Positions 9,391-17,336 of a DNA stretch of 64,000 nt are shown here, piece by piece (within the stretch, counting starts at the first letter, position 1; every line of letters begins with the position of its first letter). The position numbers and the translations under genes were made by a program. Under the pieces are notes generated by a model. It made no database searches, was not told the DNA's origin, and saw nothing but the letters and a program-made list of their open reading frames with translations. Location: assembly GCA_015057625.1 (NCBI GenBank), contig SVDZ01000009.1, positions 62,001 to 126,000 on the forward strand, in the 5' to 3' direction. This stretch comes from Lachnospiraceae bacterium. Lineage in GTDB: Bacteria > Bacillota > Clostridia > Lachnospirales > Lachnospiraceae.

Positions 9391-9424
9391 ACATCCGGAG
9401 ATATATTCTCACCGGATGTTTTTA
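9391..9424 (+). terminator. Intrinsic terminator after lipoprotein gene
   Basis: ACATCCGG (9391-9398) pairs with CCGGATGT (9412-9419) and is followed by TTTTT, directly after the lipoprotein stop. The upstream A-run means it may also work for the convergent minus-strand gene ending at 9454. Confidence 0.8.
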
Positions 9425-9453
9425 TGCTTTTCATCTTATTTAATTTTTTTAAA

Positions 9454-10104
9454 TTATCTTTGAAAATGCTTTCCGAAATTATTCCAGAAAAATCTGTAAT
9501 CCTCATTGTCAGTAAAAACAAACGCATATTGCGAATTCATTTTTTGTGCCTTGAGGTAGGCAAGATAGTCAGCCTGAAATGGTACCTCAAACTTTTTATT
9601 CTTATAAAATACGATTAAAGGAATCTCCAAAAAGTTTCTTTCCTCATCTAAAGTTCTTTTTTCTTCTTTGTTAGTAATCAATCTCAATGGGATTTTAACT
9701 AGTTCTGACATAAATATATCCGACAGGTCAGGCATTTCTTCATTCAAAGAATTCAGATACATCCTTACCCATTCTTCTCCCATTCCGGCTGCTGCATACT
9801 TCTTTGCTGCGGTTATGGAAGGTGAAAATACAGGAATTTTCACCTTCTTACCATATACTAGTTTTTTGATTGTCTCTGGGGAGAGATAAAACTCTTCTGC
9901 TATTTCCATTATGGATTGTCCTGCAGAATAGCGGCTGCAAATCATTGCATTTCGTTTTTTTAATCTGTCCCTGTATCCCGAAGCTTCTCCCCAGCCCTTA
10001 GCCTGCGCTTTTTTAGGCACATATATCATCTTGCCCTCAGCATACTTTTGTACTTCTTTAAGTAGTGAAGCCGGAAGAATATCCCCTGCGTTTTCGTATT
10101 TCAT
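9454..10104 (-). CDS. CD3324-like helix-turn-helix protein with C-terminal extension
   Basis: 216 residues. The first 90 residues (LPASLLKEVQKYAEGKMIYVPKK, then ICSRYSAGQSIMEIAEEFYLSPETIKKLVYG) match the CD3324/Mor-like small regulators of Firmicutes, with a C-terminal helix-turn-helix at about 58-82. A further 120 residues of no known family follow, including ITAAKKYAAAGMGEEWVRMYL and VPFQADYLAYLKAQK. It is probably a DNA-binding regulator with an added sensing or interaction region. A GGAGA site precedes the ATG. It stands close to a phosphotransferase-like gene, with only 60 bases between, but no functional link is evident. Confidence 0.6.
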   Translation of the reverse strand: MKYENAGDILPASLLKEVQKYAEGKMIYVPKKAQAKGWGEASGYRDRLKKRNAMICSRYSAGQSIMEIAEEFYLSPETIKKLVYGKKVKIPVFSPSITAAKKYAAAGMGEEWVRMYLNSLNEEMPDLSDIFMSELVKIPLRLITNKEEKRTLDEERNFLEIPLIVFYKNKKFEVPFQADYLAYLKAQKMNSQYAFVFTDNEDYRFFWNNFGKHFQR

Positions 10105-10164
10105 GTGTCATTCTCCTACATGGTATTTAATCGTTCTCTCTGGCACTTGCCACTCTATTTAACT

Positions 10165-10869
10165 CTAAATATTTGCCATACGTTCTTCTAATGCATTTAT
10201 AGATTTTACTATTGATTCACATGACTCTAAATCGTCAATAGACGCATGCCATCTCAATGTATCAATGCCTTTAAAATATGCCATGCACAAGAATCTTTCT
10301 TTGAAATTGTTGATTTCAATATTTTTCTTCTTAGCATATTCGTATAACTTTTCCGGTACCAAAAGATATGGCTTGTTGAGATCGAGAATTGCAAAATCCA
10401 TCATATAATCCATGATTCCTGCCCTTCCCCAATCAGTACAATAAGTCTTTCCATACTCATCCACTAACATATTACAGAAGAAAGTATTGTTGTTTACCAA
10501 GTATCTCTCATTTTCGCAGAAGCTTGCATACTTTAATGCCTTAGCTAAAATCTCCTCGAAATACTCTTTCTTTAAAAACGAAGTTTCAAACATCTCTCTC
10601 CAATTTTTCCAATAACCTTCATTGTCTTCATTGAAAGTTTCTTTGATAAATTCCTCTACCGAACTAAATGGTGCCTTATTGTTTTCATCAAACTCACCAA
10701 ATCCTGTCTCTGAAGAAATATCAGTAGACGCGATTTCAAAAATCATATCGAAGAAGTTTTCATAAATCTTCTCGAATTCTTCCGGAGAAACCTCGTCAGC
10801 ATTTCTTCCCTTAGGACTCATTTCAATTCTATCCTTTGTTATATTTCTAATAAATATATCTCTATTCAT
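10165..10869 (-). CDS. Phosphotransferase-like (APH fold C-lobe) protein with degraded catalytic loop
   Basis: 234 residues from MNRDIFIRN; an in-frame TTG three codons earlier sits directly on the ribosome site. The second half reads like the C-lobe of aminoglycoside phosphotransferases: ERYLVNNNTFFCNMLVDEYG lines up with the usual LxHGDxxxxNxLxD loop, and CTDWGRAGIMDYMMDFAIL with the metal-binding IDWxxAxxGDxxxDLA segment. The HGD catalytic triplet appears as NNN, so the catalytic aspartate seems lost. The N-lobe is short and not clearly recognisable. It may be an inactive relative or a distant kinase with altered chemistry. Its neighbour at 11025 keeps all catalytic residues, so the pair may be compared directly. 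Family call is moderate. Confidence 0.5.
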   Translation of the reverse strand: MNRDIFIRNITKDRIEMSPKGRNADEVSPEEFEKIYENFFDMIFEIASTDISSETGFGEFDENNKAPFSSVEEFIKETFNEDNEGYWKNWREMFETSFLKKEYFEEILAKALKYASFCENERYLVNNNTFFCNMLVDEYGKTYCTDWGRAGIMDYMMDFAILDLNKPYLLVPEKLYEYAKKKNIEINNFKERFLCMAYFKGIDTLRWHASIDDLESCESIVKSINALEERMANI

Positions 10870-11024
10870 AATACTCAACCTTCCTTTTCTGATTCTTCGT
10901 TAACGCCCTATGCGTTTTTGTTTGTAAAGCGCTTTTACATTTTTATAATATCAGCCAAGAAAGATAATTAATATAGGTAGAACCGTTATAACTGTTCTTT
11001 ACCTTTTTCAGCCCTCATGTCCTG

Positions 11025-11816
11025 TTAAAATAATTCATCCAACAAAAGATAATACCTCAGTTTCTCCATATCAGGCTCCACTCCGAGAGCTTCAAACAAC
11101 ATCATCTCTTTTGCATTTGGATAAACCTTTCCGTAAACTCCTTCCGTATTCCAGCGAAGACTTCGATAACAAAGGGCTATGTCTCTCCATTTATCACCTA
11201 TTCCCGCATCTCCTAAATCTATAAATCCGCTTAATTTATCTCCATCAAAAAAAATATTTGGAAGACAAAAGTCACCATGCGATAGTACCGGTTCGTAATC
11301 CGGTCTATTGCTCTCCAACCAATGAAGAAGTTCTTCCGGATCCGTAAATCCATCTTCACCAAAAGTTGCCGGGTCCACATTGTCTACATCTACCATATTA
11401 TGTTCAACCCGATATCTTGCTTCTTCTAATTCCACATCAATCGTTCTGTTTCTAGGGCAATCTGAAACATCCACACTCCATAACAATTTCATTGCATCGG
11501 CTAACAACTCAACCAACTTCTGTGGTTGTTTCAAGTACTGTTCGTCACAGCTCATATTTCCCGGAACTTTACTCATGAGAAGGTATTGATATTCATCATC
11601 GTGTTCATAGCATAGAATTCTTGGTACAGGAACTTTACCTTCCATCCATCTCATCATCTCAACTGTTTTATCGTTCTTTTCACTTTTCTTTGCAATTTTT
11701 AGTACGCAATCATCATAGACTCTTACACAAGCCTTTGACATTCCGATATCATCTGCCTTGTATTCTTTTTCGGCTATTAATTGTTTAATGCTATCCGGCA
11801 ATTTTATTTTTTCCAT
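11025..11816 (-). CDS. Aminoglycoside O-phosphotransferase, APH(3')-like
   Basis: 263 residues, the usual APH(3') length. Visible features: N-lobe CVLKIAKKSEKND with the ATP-contacting lysine, hinge YLLMSKVPGNMSCDE, catalytic loop VLSHGDFCLPNIFFDG (HGD and the following N), metal-binding IDLGDAGIGDKWRDIALCYRSL and a C-terminal MEKLRYYLLLDELF. Such enzymes transfer phosphate from ATP to the 3'-hydroxyl of kanamycin-type drugs in the cytoplasm. It is intact. Being near a mobile element hotspot fits acquisition, but it lies outside the defined borders of the tuf element. AGGAG precedes the start. Whether it confers resistance is not known from sequence. Confidence 0.88.
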   Translation of the reverse strand: MEKIKLPDSIKQLIAEKEYKADDIGMSKACVRVYDDCVLKIAKKSEKNDKTVEMMRWMEGKVPVPRILCYEHDDEYQYLLMSKVPGNMSCDEQYLKQPQKLVELLADAMKLLWSVDVSDCPRNRTIDVELEEARYRVEHNMVDVDNVDPATFGEDGFTDPEELLHWLESNRPDYEPVLSHGDFCLPNIFFDGDKLSGFIDLGDAGIGDKWRDIALCYRSLRWNTEGVYGKVYPNAKEMMLFEALGVEPDMEKLRYYLLLDELF

Positions 11817-11959
11817 AGCTTTACTCCTATTGTCAAGAATCGCTTATGTTGTTTGTTTTTATTTCATATTATTATTTTTCAACGCAAGCGTCTCATAGAT
11901 GACACACTTTAAACTCACTTCAAATTATAGCATAATACTTCTATCGGAGGTATTGTTAA

Positions 11960-12055
11960 ATGAAAAGACAATTCAGAGACTGGGATAAACTCTATGCCCA
12001 GTATAAACAAACTGTTAAAAAACATCCGCACCGGTCAACCAGTGCGGATGAATAA
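11960..12055 (+). CDS. Possible 31-residue small protein
   Basis: ATG at 11960 preceded by CGGAGG at 7-base spacing opens a frame of 31 codons (MKRQFRDWDKLYAQYKQTVK then KHPHRSTSADE). The product would be basic and helical. Its last third lies within the terminator hairpin of the convergent DeoR gene. The excellent ribosome site argues for translation; the overlap with a terminator and lack of a known family argue for a relic of a longer gene. No function is proposed. Confidence 0.3.
   Translation: MKRQFRDWDKLYAQYKQTVKKHPHRSTSADE
12016..12049 (-). terminator. Terminator of the DeoR-family gene
   Basis: On the minus strand CATCCGCACTGG (12049-12038) pairs with CCGGTGCGGATG (12033-12022) and is followed by six T. 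It starts ten bases past the regulator stop codon. Confidence 0.8.
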
Positions 12056-12058
12056 TTA

Positions 12059-12844
12059 CTATATATCATCTTCCTTTTCCACAATCACAATCTCAATCCC
12101 CTTCTCATCAAATAACTTCAAGTCATCTTCTGAAGCATCCCAGTCAGTAATCATTATATTCAACCTTTCTGCCGGACAAATACTAACGATAGAATCAAAT
12201 CCTATCTTTTCTTTCGGGAACAAACCAATTGTTTGCTTCGAACTATTGATTACTGCACTATAGAAACTGATTGCAGCCGTTCTTTGAATTGATAAACCAA
12301 ATTTAGCGGAAATAAATGCTGATGTGATGAAACATTTATCAAAGCGTAGACGATTCACTGTCTCTACAGCTATAGCATCATAACAGTTTCCCTTATTATC
12401 CATTTCACCACCTAACAAAATAACCGATACATTGTCTTTTGTTCTTAATTCCTCTGCAATAACAATAGAATTTGTTACAACCCTAATTCTAATATTATCA
12501 GGAAGATTTTGTGCCATAAAATAGCACACCGTAGCCGAAGCCAAAAATATGACATCGTTATCCTTTATCATTGAAACCGCCTTTAATGCAATCAATAGGT
12601 AGTTCTCTTTAATAGACTCAATATCTTTTACCGTTTTTTTTGCCGGTCTACCAATAGCGACTTGATGGAGTGGTAATGCTCCACCATGAGTTCTTTTTAA
12701 TAACCCCTTTTCTTCTAATATTCTTAAGTCTCTCTTTGCTGAATCATAACTAACCCCAAACTGTTCCTGAATATCTCCGTTAGTAATACTTCCTTTCTCA
12801 TTTAACCAAGCTAATATAGCCTGATGTCTTTCTTCAATAAACAT
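12059..12844 (-). CDS. DeoR-family transcriptional regulator
   Basis: 261 residues from MFIEERHQAILAWLNEKGSI, with AAAGGAG 6 bases upstream; the longer ORF to 12889 lacks a ribosome site. Residues 1-57 form the DeoR winged helix-turn-helix (TNGDIQEQFGVSYDSAKRDL, then LKRTHGGALP). The remainder is the DeoRC sensor fold, with FLASATVCYFMAQNLP and VVTNSIVIAEEL, and LLGGEMDNKGNCYDAIAVE. Members repress sugar or nucleoside catabolic operons and release DNA on binding a phosphosugar. No target operon lies next to it: upstream is the relic of a mobile element. Its operon partner may have been lost during insertions at this hotspot; this is inference. Confidence 0.85.
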   Translation of the reverse strand: MFIEERHQAILAWLNEKGSITNGDIQEQFGVSYDSAKRDLRILEEKGLLKRTHGGALPLHQVAIGRPAKKTVKDIESIKENYLLIALKAVSMIKDNDVIFLASATVCYFMAQNLPDNIRIRVVTNSIVIAEELRTKDNVSVILLGGEMDNKGNCYDAIAVETVNRLRFDKCFITSAFISAKFGLSIQRTAAISFYSAVINSSKQTIGLFPKEKIGFDSIVSICPAERLNIMITDWDASEDDLKLFDEKGIEIVIVEKEDDI

Positions 12845-12964
12845 ATTGACTCCTTTCATGTAATATTTCAAATTAAATACCAGTATCATTTGTAATTAAA
12901 CAATATCACAATCGTTAACATGCGTCAATACTTCTATTCACGTTTCGTTAATATTCGTTAATCA

Positions 12965-13185
12965 CTTGATGAAACAGAATTAAACGATATCTTAAGTTCA
13001 CGTTGTATCTATTAATGGAAATGTTTGGAAAAAACAATATGCCTTTAGTTGATGCTCATTTAACAAATTACTATCAACTAACTGATGAAGCTCGTGCAGA
13101 AGTTGACCAATTCATCAACGCGCAGCTAAAAATCAATCGTGATCCAGAACGTGCTAAACAAGTAAAATCAATTAAAGGATGGTAA
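12965..13185 (+). pseudogene. 3' fragment of an XRE repressor gene from an earlier element
   Basis: The stretch is nearly identical to the last part of the XRE repressor gene at 23370-23861: it begins inside the equivalent of DGNRIKRYLKF and runs to the same end ERAKQVKSIKGW, followed by the same terminator. The helix-turn-helix half and promoter are missing. It is therefore a relic of the right end of an older copy of the same element family, not a gene of its own, although the 60-codon tail still reads open from an ATG at 13015. Confidence 0.85.
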
Positions 13186-13187
13186 GA

Positions 13188-13222
13188 TAAAAGCTCCGAG
13201 ATTTTAATAGTCTCGGAGCTTT
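13188..13222 (+). terminator. Terminator copy in the relic element end
   Basis: AAAAGCTCCGAGA and TCTCGGAGCTTTT form the same hairpin as that after the intact XRE gene at 23865-23899. Confidence 0.75.
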
Positions 13223-13252
13223 TATGTTCGTAAAATCTTATATCATCCAAAA

Positions 13253-13276
13253 TTGACGACACTTTTGACGACACTT
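13253..13276. repeat. Paired 12-bp arm-type repeats, relic right end
   Basis: TTGACGACACTT occurs twice head to tail (13253-13264, 13265-13276). The same pair occurs at 23929-23952 and, with an 11-base period, at 13662-13684. Location near each element end suggests binding sites for the N-terminal arm-binding domain of the integrase. Confidence 0.65.
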
Positions 13277-13305
13277 CATCTTTTTTTACCTTCTAAAAAC
13301 GTAAA

Positions 13306-13334
13306 AAAGGCACTCCCGAAACTTTCGGGAATGC
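13306..13334 (-). terminator. Copy of the tuf-type terminator in the relic element
   Basis: GGCATTCCCG and CGGGAGTGCC with a T-run on the minus strand mirror the terminator beyond tuf (23985-24012), with a changed loop. Confidence 0.65.
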
Positions 13335-13359
13335 CCATATTTTTGCACAAGCATATCTT

Positions 13360-13506
13360 ATTGATTACTCCGTAATCAATAAGCTCGCGTCATTCATAGA
13401 ATGCCTGCGAGCCCTATAAACAAAGGAAAACCACGGTTTCGTGTAAACACGACCGTGGTTTTCTTTATTTATAGTGAGCTTGCGCTCTATTCATTGATAA
13501 CGTTGA
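13360..13506. repeat. Palindromic insertion between relic terminator and tuf-end copy
   Basis: About 150 bp absent from the equivalent place at the right end of the intact element. It starts with the palindrome TTGATTACTCCGTAATCAA and centres on a long hairpin (13414-13474) in which CTATAAACAAAGGAAAACCA pairs with TGGTTTTCTTTATTTATAG. No coding potential is seen. It looks like a small non-autonomous palindromic element or a composite terminator. Confidence 0.5.
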
Positions 13507-13562
13507 TTACTCAATAATTGTAGCAACCTTACCAGAACCTACTGTTCTACCACCTTCACGGA
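13507..13562 (-). repeat. attachment site: displaced original 3' end of tuf
   Basis: This stretch encodes the last residues of EF-Tu ([17 protein letters not shown] and stop) in the tuf reading direction. It is identical over 52 bp (13511-13562) to the end of the intact tuf gene (24041-24092). Upstream codons are missing. It marks the far boundary of the integrated element. Confidence 0.88.
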
Positions 13563-13661
13563 GCTTATTGACTTTTTATCTTATTTTTCGACTTATCAAA
13601 TCGCCTGTTTATAGGCTTTTTCTATATCTTATATCGTCACTATTTTTAGTTTTCGAAAAAT

Positions 13662-13684
13662 TTGACGACACTTTGACGACACTT
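13662..13684. repeat. Paired arm-type repeats, left end of element
   Basis: TTGACGACACTT at 13662-13673 and 13673-13684, same orientation and sequence as at the right end. About 100 bp from the tuf-end duplication. Confidence 0.65.
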
Positions 13685-13747
13685 TTAGTATAGAACAAGT
13701 GCGAGAAAATTGCTACATATTTATTTCCCAGTGTCCTTTTTGGTTGC

Positions 13748-15370
13748 TCATTCTCTAATCATAACTACCGAGAAAACAGCCTTTTTCTGTTTAGCAGTCA
13801 ATGGCTTTAAGATACCTTCTTCTAACAATATTTCTATAACAAAAGGAATCATTTCTGCCCACGTGAATGAATTGCTATTGTTGTATTTTACCAATCCTTC
13901 AAGATGCTTTGGGTATTTCATTTTATTTGCTGCATATAATCTTTCATCAACCTTTTTACTCTCTTTAATTACTTTGTCAGGAATAGCAAAATGCTCACTT
14001 ACAAAAGAATCTATTGCTTCACCCAAATTATCTCTATTAGTTTTTATAACAGTAACCTGACTTTCACCGTCTGCCACATAGCCTTTTTTTAACAAGTTCG
14101 AAAAATTTTCAAGACTTATTTTATCTTTGTTACAATCATTTGATAAGAATGAATACAAATCCTGCCAGTCCTCATACCTGTTACTCCGCCAACTAATTTC
14201 TCTGTCACTATACATACAATTATACTGTTTGCTCTGTAGAACACATTTATCATCTTTCCAAACATCACGTAACATATACCCACATCCTGAGTATTTGTAA
14301 TCATTAATTTTCTTTGTACAGTCATCTGTAACAGTTGCATATGCAATAAAATAACCTCCATCTGGTCTTTTCACTGCAAAATCTTCCCAATTCTGCCAAT
14401 CACTTCCTATACTGCTAGGAGTCATCATTACAAGATTATATTTCAAATAATTCTTATCATTATCCGGACAAATCATTCCCCAATTGTCTTCTGCTTTATC
14501 AAACTTTTCAAATAAATCTTTATATAGATTATCAACCAAAAACTTAGCAGCATTTTTTTTAATTTCAATATTATCAGAAAAATCTTCCCTATCATCTGTA
14601 ATAAACATATTTGTCAGATACTTTGGATTCTTTGAATTGTCTACCTGGTCAATATATCCCCACTCAACAAGTTTTTTCAACTCACCTTCAATATAAGCTA
14701 CCGGAACTTCTAAGTCCTTTGCTATATCTGTCATTGTTTTTGATTCATAATAGCAACTCCATGCAATGTTTTGTTTCAATCTTGAGTCAAACATCTCCAT
14801 TGTATCCCCAGTTTTTCCAGGAGTGCCACTGTGCCCCATATCATTAAAATATATTGGATTCACACTTAAATTATTACTCTTTACCATATTGATTTCCTCC
14901 TTCAATCCATTTCGGATATCAGACAAATGCCATTTAACAGTCCCAACAGAAATCCCCAACTGATTTGCAATATCAGTAACAGACATATCTTTATAATACT
15001 TCATATATGTAATTGTCCTCTGCCGATTAGATAGCCTACCGATTTGTTTTCTCAAGTTATTATATACATCCTCATCTTCTAAATTTTCATATCCGCTTTC
15101 ATTCACTGGACATGCAACCTGAAGAATGTCTGTATGCTTATTTCTAACTTCATTATCAACAAACTTGGCATAAACATTGCTTGATATTCTATATACATAT
15201 CCATCAATATTTACAATACTCTCCGATTTAAGAAATGATTTATAAAGCTCAAACACAATATTTGAAGCCAATTCTTCTGCATCTGATATATTTCTAACTT
15301 TTGACATTGCAAATCCAAAAACCTTCGGCTGATATTTAATTATTAAACTGTCAGCATCTGCCTTATTCAT
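13748..15370 (-). CDS. Sigma-70 family (ECF-like) factor with long C-terminal extension
   Basis: 540 residues. Residues about 8-80 match sigma region 2 (LIIKYQPKVFGFAMSKVRNI, AEELASNIVFELYKSF, DGYVYRISSNVYAKFVDN). Residues about 115-155 match region 4 (LSNRQRTITYMKYYKDMSVT, then GISVGTVKWHLSDIRNGLK). Then come about 380 extra residues: a second helix-turn-helix-like segment near 195-240 (MTDIAKDLEVPVAYIEGELK) and a region rich in W, Y and D without a family I know. ECF factors are normally under 200 residues, so the tail may sense a ligand or act as a built-in anti-sigma. It is the last gene before the element's left end, separate from the cargo operon by a terminator. AGGAGG precedes the ATG. 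Confidence 0.7.
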   Translation of the reverse strand: MNKADADSLIIKYQPKVFGFAMSKVRNISDAEELASNIVFELYKSFLKSESIVNIDGYVYRISSNVYAKFVDNEVRNKHTDILQVACPVNESGYENLEDEDVYNNLRKQIGRLSNRQRTITYMKYYKDMSVTDIANQLGISVGTVKWHLSDIRNGLKEEINMVKSNNLSVNPIYFNDMGHSGTPGKTGDTMEMFDSRLKQNIAWSCYYESKTMTDIAKDLEVPVAYIEGELKKLVEWGYIDQVDNSKNPKYLTNMFITDDREDFSDNIEIKKNAAKFLVDNLYKDLFEKFDKAEDNWGMICPDNDKNYLKYNLVMMTPSSIGSDWQNWEDFAVKRPDGGYFIAYATVTDDCTKKINDYKYSGCGYMLRDVWKDDKCVLQSKQYNCMYSDREISWRSNRYEDWQDLYSFLSNDCNKDKISLENFSNLLKKGYVADGESQVTVIKTNRDNLGEAIDSFVSEHFAIPDKVIKESKKVDERLYAANKMKYPKHLEGLVKYNNSNSFTWAEMIPFVIEILLEEGILKPLTAKQKKAVFSVVMIRE

Positions 15371-15460
15371 TATTAACCTCCTATGATAAACAAACGTGCA
15401 CTTTTTTGTTTTTCAATTATATAGTGTCGCTTAGGTTCAATATGGTTGGGTAAAAATTTA

Positions 15461-15483
15461 GTAGTGTTGAAAACAACACTACC
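15461..15483 (-). terminator. Terminator after the cargo operon
   Basis: GTAGTGTTG and CAACACTAC with a TTTT loop, followed by an A/T-rich tract ending in TTTTT on the minus strand, 29 bases after the amidohydrolase stop. Confidence 0.7.
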
Positions 15484-15511
15484 ATATCATTACTACAATT
15501 TATTATTATCA

Positions 15512-16360
15512 CTAACTCTTATAAGCTCTTGGCTTTCGAAACTTTCCTAAATCTTCATTCTCACGATACTTTCTGATAACATCTATATCAAATTCAGCAT
15601 AGACGATTCCTTCGTAGAATTCCTCTGCCACAATAATTGTATTATCTAACACTTCCCCATTCTCTCCCCAGACCATTGGATTAAATGCAGCGGAACGTCC
15701 CATTCCTGGTGCAGGAGGATTAGCCATAGCCACGCCGACCATATTCTCCATTGCACGTACAGATAGTTCTTTTAGTCGCGGCTCCATACCACCGCAACAG
15801 TTTGGATTAAAAATAATTTCCGCTCCCAGAAGCATCAATTCCCTAGCACTTTCCGGATACTCGCGGTCGTAACATATCATTACACCTATATTTACCCCAT
15901 CAAACTCGCAGACTTTAAATTCCTGTCCACTTTCCAAATATCTTTCCCAATCAAAATCACAAGTATGAACTTTGGAGTATTTAAGAATAATATCTCCATT
16001 TCTATCAATAATAAACGCCGTATTCTGTGGGTACTTCTCGCCTTTTGTAAAAGCTGTAATAACCACACCTATTTGCAATTCTTTCGCTAGTTTTCTGATT
16101 TGAAGGACGTGTTCTTCCTCTTCCGTTACCGCACTATTACACCAATCGATAAACTCAGAATCATTCTCCAGTTCTTCTAGTGGAAGTAATTCTTCCACAA
16201 TATCCGGGCAGCAATATGCTGTCAGAAAGCATTCCGGAAACAATACAATATCTGCTCCTGATTCCTTAGCTTCTTTTATATATTTCATAGCCACTTTGGT
16301 ATTGAAATCAATGTCCGGCTCGTTGGTGTCATACTGTACCATTGCTACTTTTAATTTCAC
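15512..16360 (-). CDS. Carbon-nitrogen hydrolase (nitrilase superfamily)
   Basis: 282 residues with the complete nitrilase-fold catalytic set: glutamate in VLFPECFL (about 43), lysine in KYSKVHTCDF (about 130), cysteine in GVMICYDREYPESAR (about 163). The following motif MEPRLKELSVRAMENMVGV is also typical. These enzymes hydrolyse amides such as N-carbamoyl compounds or omega-amides. The start is a GTG with AGGAGG upstream. It is last in a minus-strand block of NUDIX, deaminase, NUDIX and this gene. The neighbours suggest a nitrogenous base or ureido substrate, for example a product of pyrimidine breakdown; this is inference from context only. Confidence 0.85.
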   Translation of the reverse strand: MKLKVAMVQYDTNEPDIDFNTKVAMKYIKEAKESGADIVLFPECFLTAYCCPDIVEELLPLEELENDSEFIDWCNSAVTEEEEHVLQIRKLAKELQIGVVITAFTKGEKYPQNTAFIIDRNGDIILKYSKVHTCDFDWERYLESGQEFKVCEFDGVNIGVMICYDREYPESARELMLLGAEIIFNPNCCGGMEPRLKELSVRAMENMVGVAMANPPAPGMGRSAAFNPMVWGENGEVLDNTIIVAEEFYEGIVYAEFDIDVIRKYRENEDLGKFRKPRAYKS

Positions 16361-16429
16361 TTGTTGCCTCCTATCAGTTTATATTTTTCCACATTATTAT
16401 TGCTATTTTACTTTTGTTTTTTTCTTTAT

Positions 16430-16870
16430 TTATGCTTCGCTATTTGATACTGTCTTTAAATACTTTTCTATCAACTTAGGTTGTATCAGCGGATATGTCC
16501 ATTCGCTTGGCAATTCATCAAACAAAACAACTTTCTCCATCTCACTGTTCAGTTCATCATCAAACTTATTTATCTCAGCATAATAAAGCATCCCAAACAT
16601 TTCCTCTCCAGTATCATTTACACGATTCTTTCCAGTAACCGAATAAACACATACAGGTTCTATTGTAAAATCAACAGCACCAGTTTCTTCTTGCAATTCT
16701 CTTCTTGCTGTCATATCAATCTGTTCTCTATTTTCACGGTGACCACCTGGCACTTCATATGTATCTCTTTCTTTATGCTTGCAGAACACCCATTTCCCAT
16801 TTGACTTGGAAATAATTACTGCAAACTTTAATAATTTATCATCAACTTTGTCATAAAACTGTACTTTCAT
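16430..16870 (-). CDS. NUDIX hydrolase 1
   Basis: 146 residues with a full Nudix box: GGHRENREQIDMTARRELQE followed by ETGA fits GX5EX7REUXEEXGU, including the metal-binding REUXEE glutamates. The upstream strand is WVFCKHKERDTYEVPG. The family hydrolyses X-linked nucleoside diphosphates, often oxidised or modified nucleotides. The C-terminal half carries FGMLYYAEINKF, where substrate choice is decided in this family, but no subfamily is clear. It is 56 bases downstream of the deaminase gene and 70 upstream of the amidohydrolase gene, in the same direction, so probably one transcript. Confidence 0.88.
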   Translation of the reverse strand: MKVQFYDKVDDKLLKFAVIISKSNGKWVFCKHKERDTYEVPGGHRENREQIDMTARRELQEETGAVDFTIEPVCVYSVTGKNRVNDTGEEMFGMLYYAEINKFDDELNSEMEKVVLFDELPSEWTYPLIQPKLIEKYLKTVSNSEA

Positions 16871-16925
16871 ATTAAAAACCTCTATGTTAGATTACTCCGT
16901 AATCTTTTATTCCCCAAAACTATAT

Positions 16926-17336
16926 TTAGCAAATAACTGACTGCCAAGCAAATGGCAACAAATCCTTAGCTTCTACTTTAATCAATTTACCGTTTTCATC
17001 GTTTACAATAACTTTTATATTAGGACAGTACTCAAAAAGCATTTGTCTACAATTACCACATGGCGGAATAACACAATTTAAATGCTTATCGTGAACTGCA
17101 ACAATTGTATCAAAATCTCTTTCCCCTGCTGATATTGCGGTTCCAATTGTTATATACTCAGCACAAGATCCATGAATTCCGTCACAGTTTACCCCAGTAT
17201 ATACATTTCCATTTTTACAACGAATCGCACATCCAACTGTATGATTGTAGATTCCGTCATCAAAATTATTCTTTAATACTTCTAGCCCTTTTTCAATTAG
17301 TAATTTGTCATTTTCATTCATTTCAAATCTTTGCAT
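16926..17336 (-). CDS. Cytidine/blasticidin-type deaminase
   Basis: 136 residues from MQRFEMNEND. Zinc ligands and catalytic glutamate are visible: HGSCAEYITIG (C-A-E) around residue 60 and PPCGNCRQML (P-C-x-x-C) around residue 95. This is the small tetrameric cytidine deaminase fold, which also includes blasticidin S deaminases. It deaminates a free cytosine nucleoside or analogue in the cytoplasm. The chosen ATG has GGAGG 7 bases upstream and overlaps the end of the preceding NUDIX gene by 14 bases, indicating translational coupling. The ORF extension to 17405 lies inside that gene and is rejected. Housekeeping Cdd is normally not on mobile elements, so a drug or modified-nucleoside substrate is possible. 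Confidence 0.87.
   Translation of the reverse strand: MQRFEMNENDKLLIEKGLEVLKNNFDDGIYNHTVGCAIRCKNGNVYTGVNCDGIHGSCAEYITIGTAISAGERDFDTIVAVHDKHLNCVIPPCGNCRQMLFEYCPNIKVIVNDENGKLIKVEAKDLLPFAWQSVIC

Noticed and set aside
13015..13185. Independent 56-60 residue gene
   Set aside because: It is the copied 3' end of the XRE gene without its DNA-binding part or promoter.
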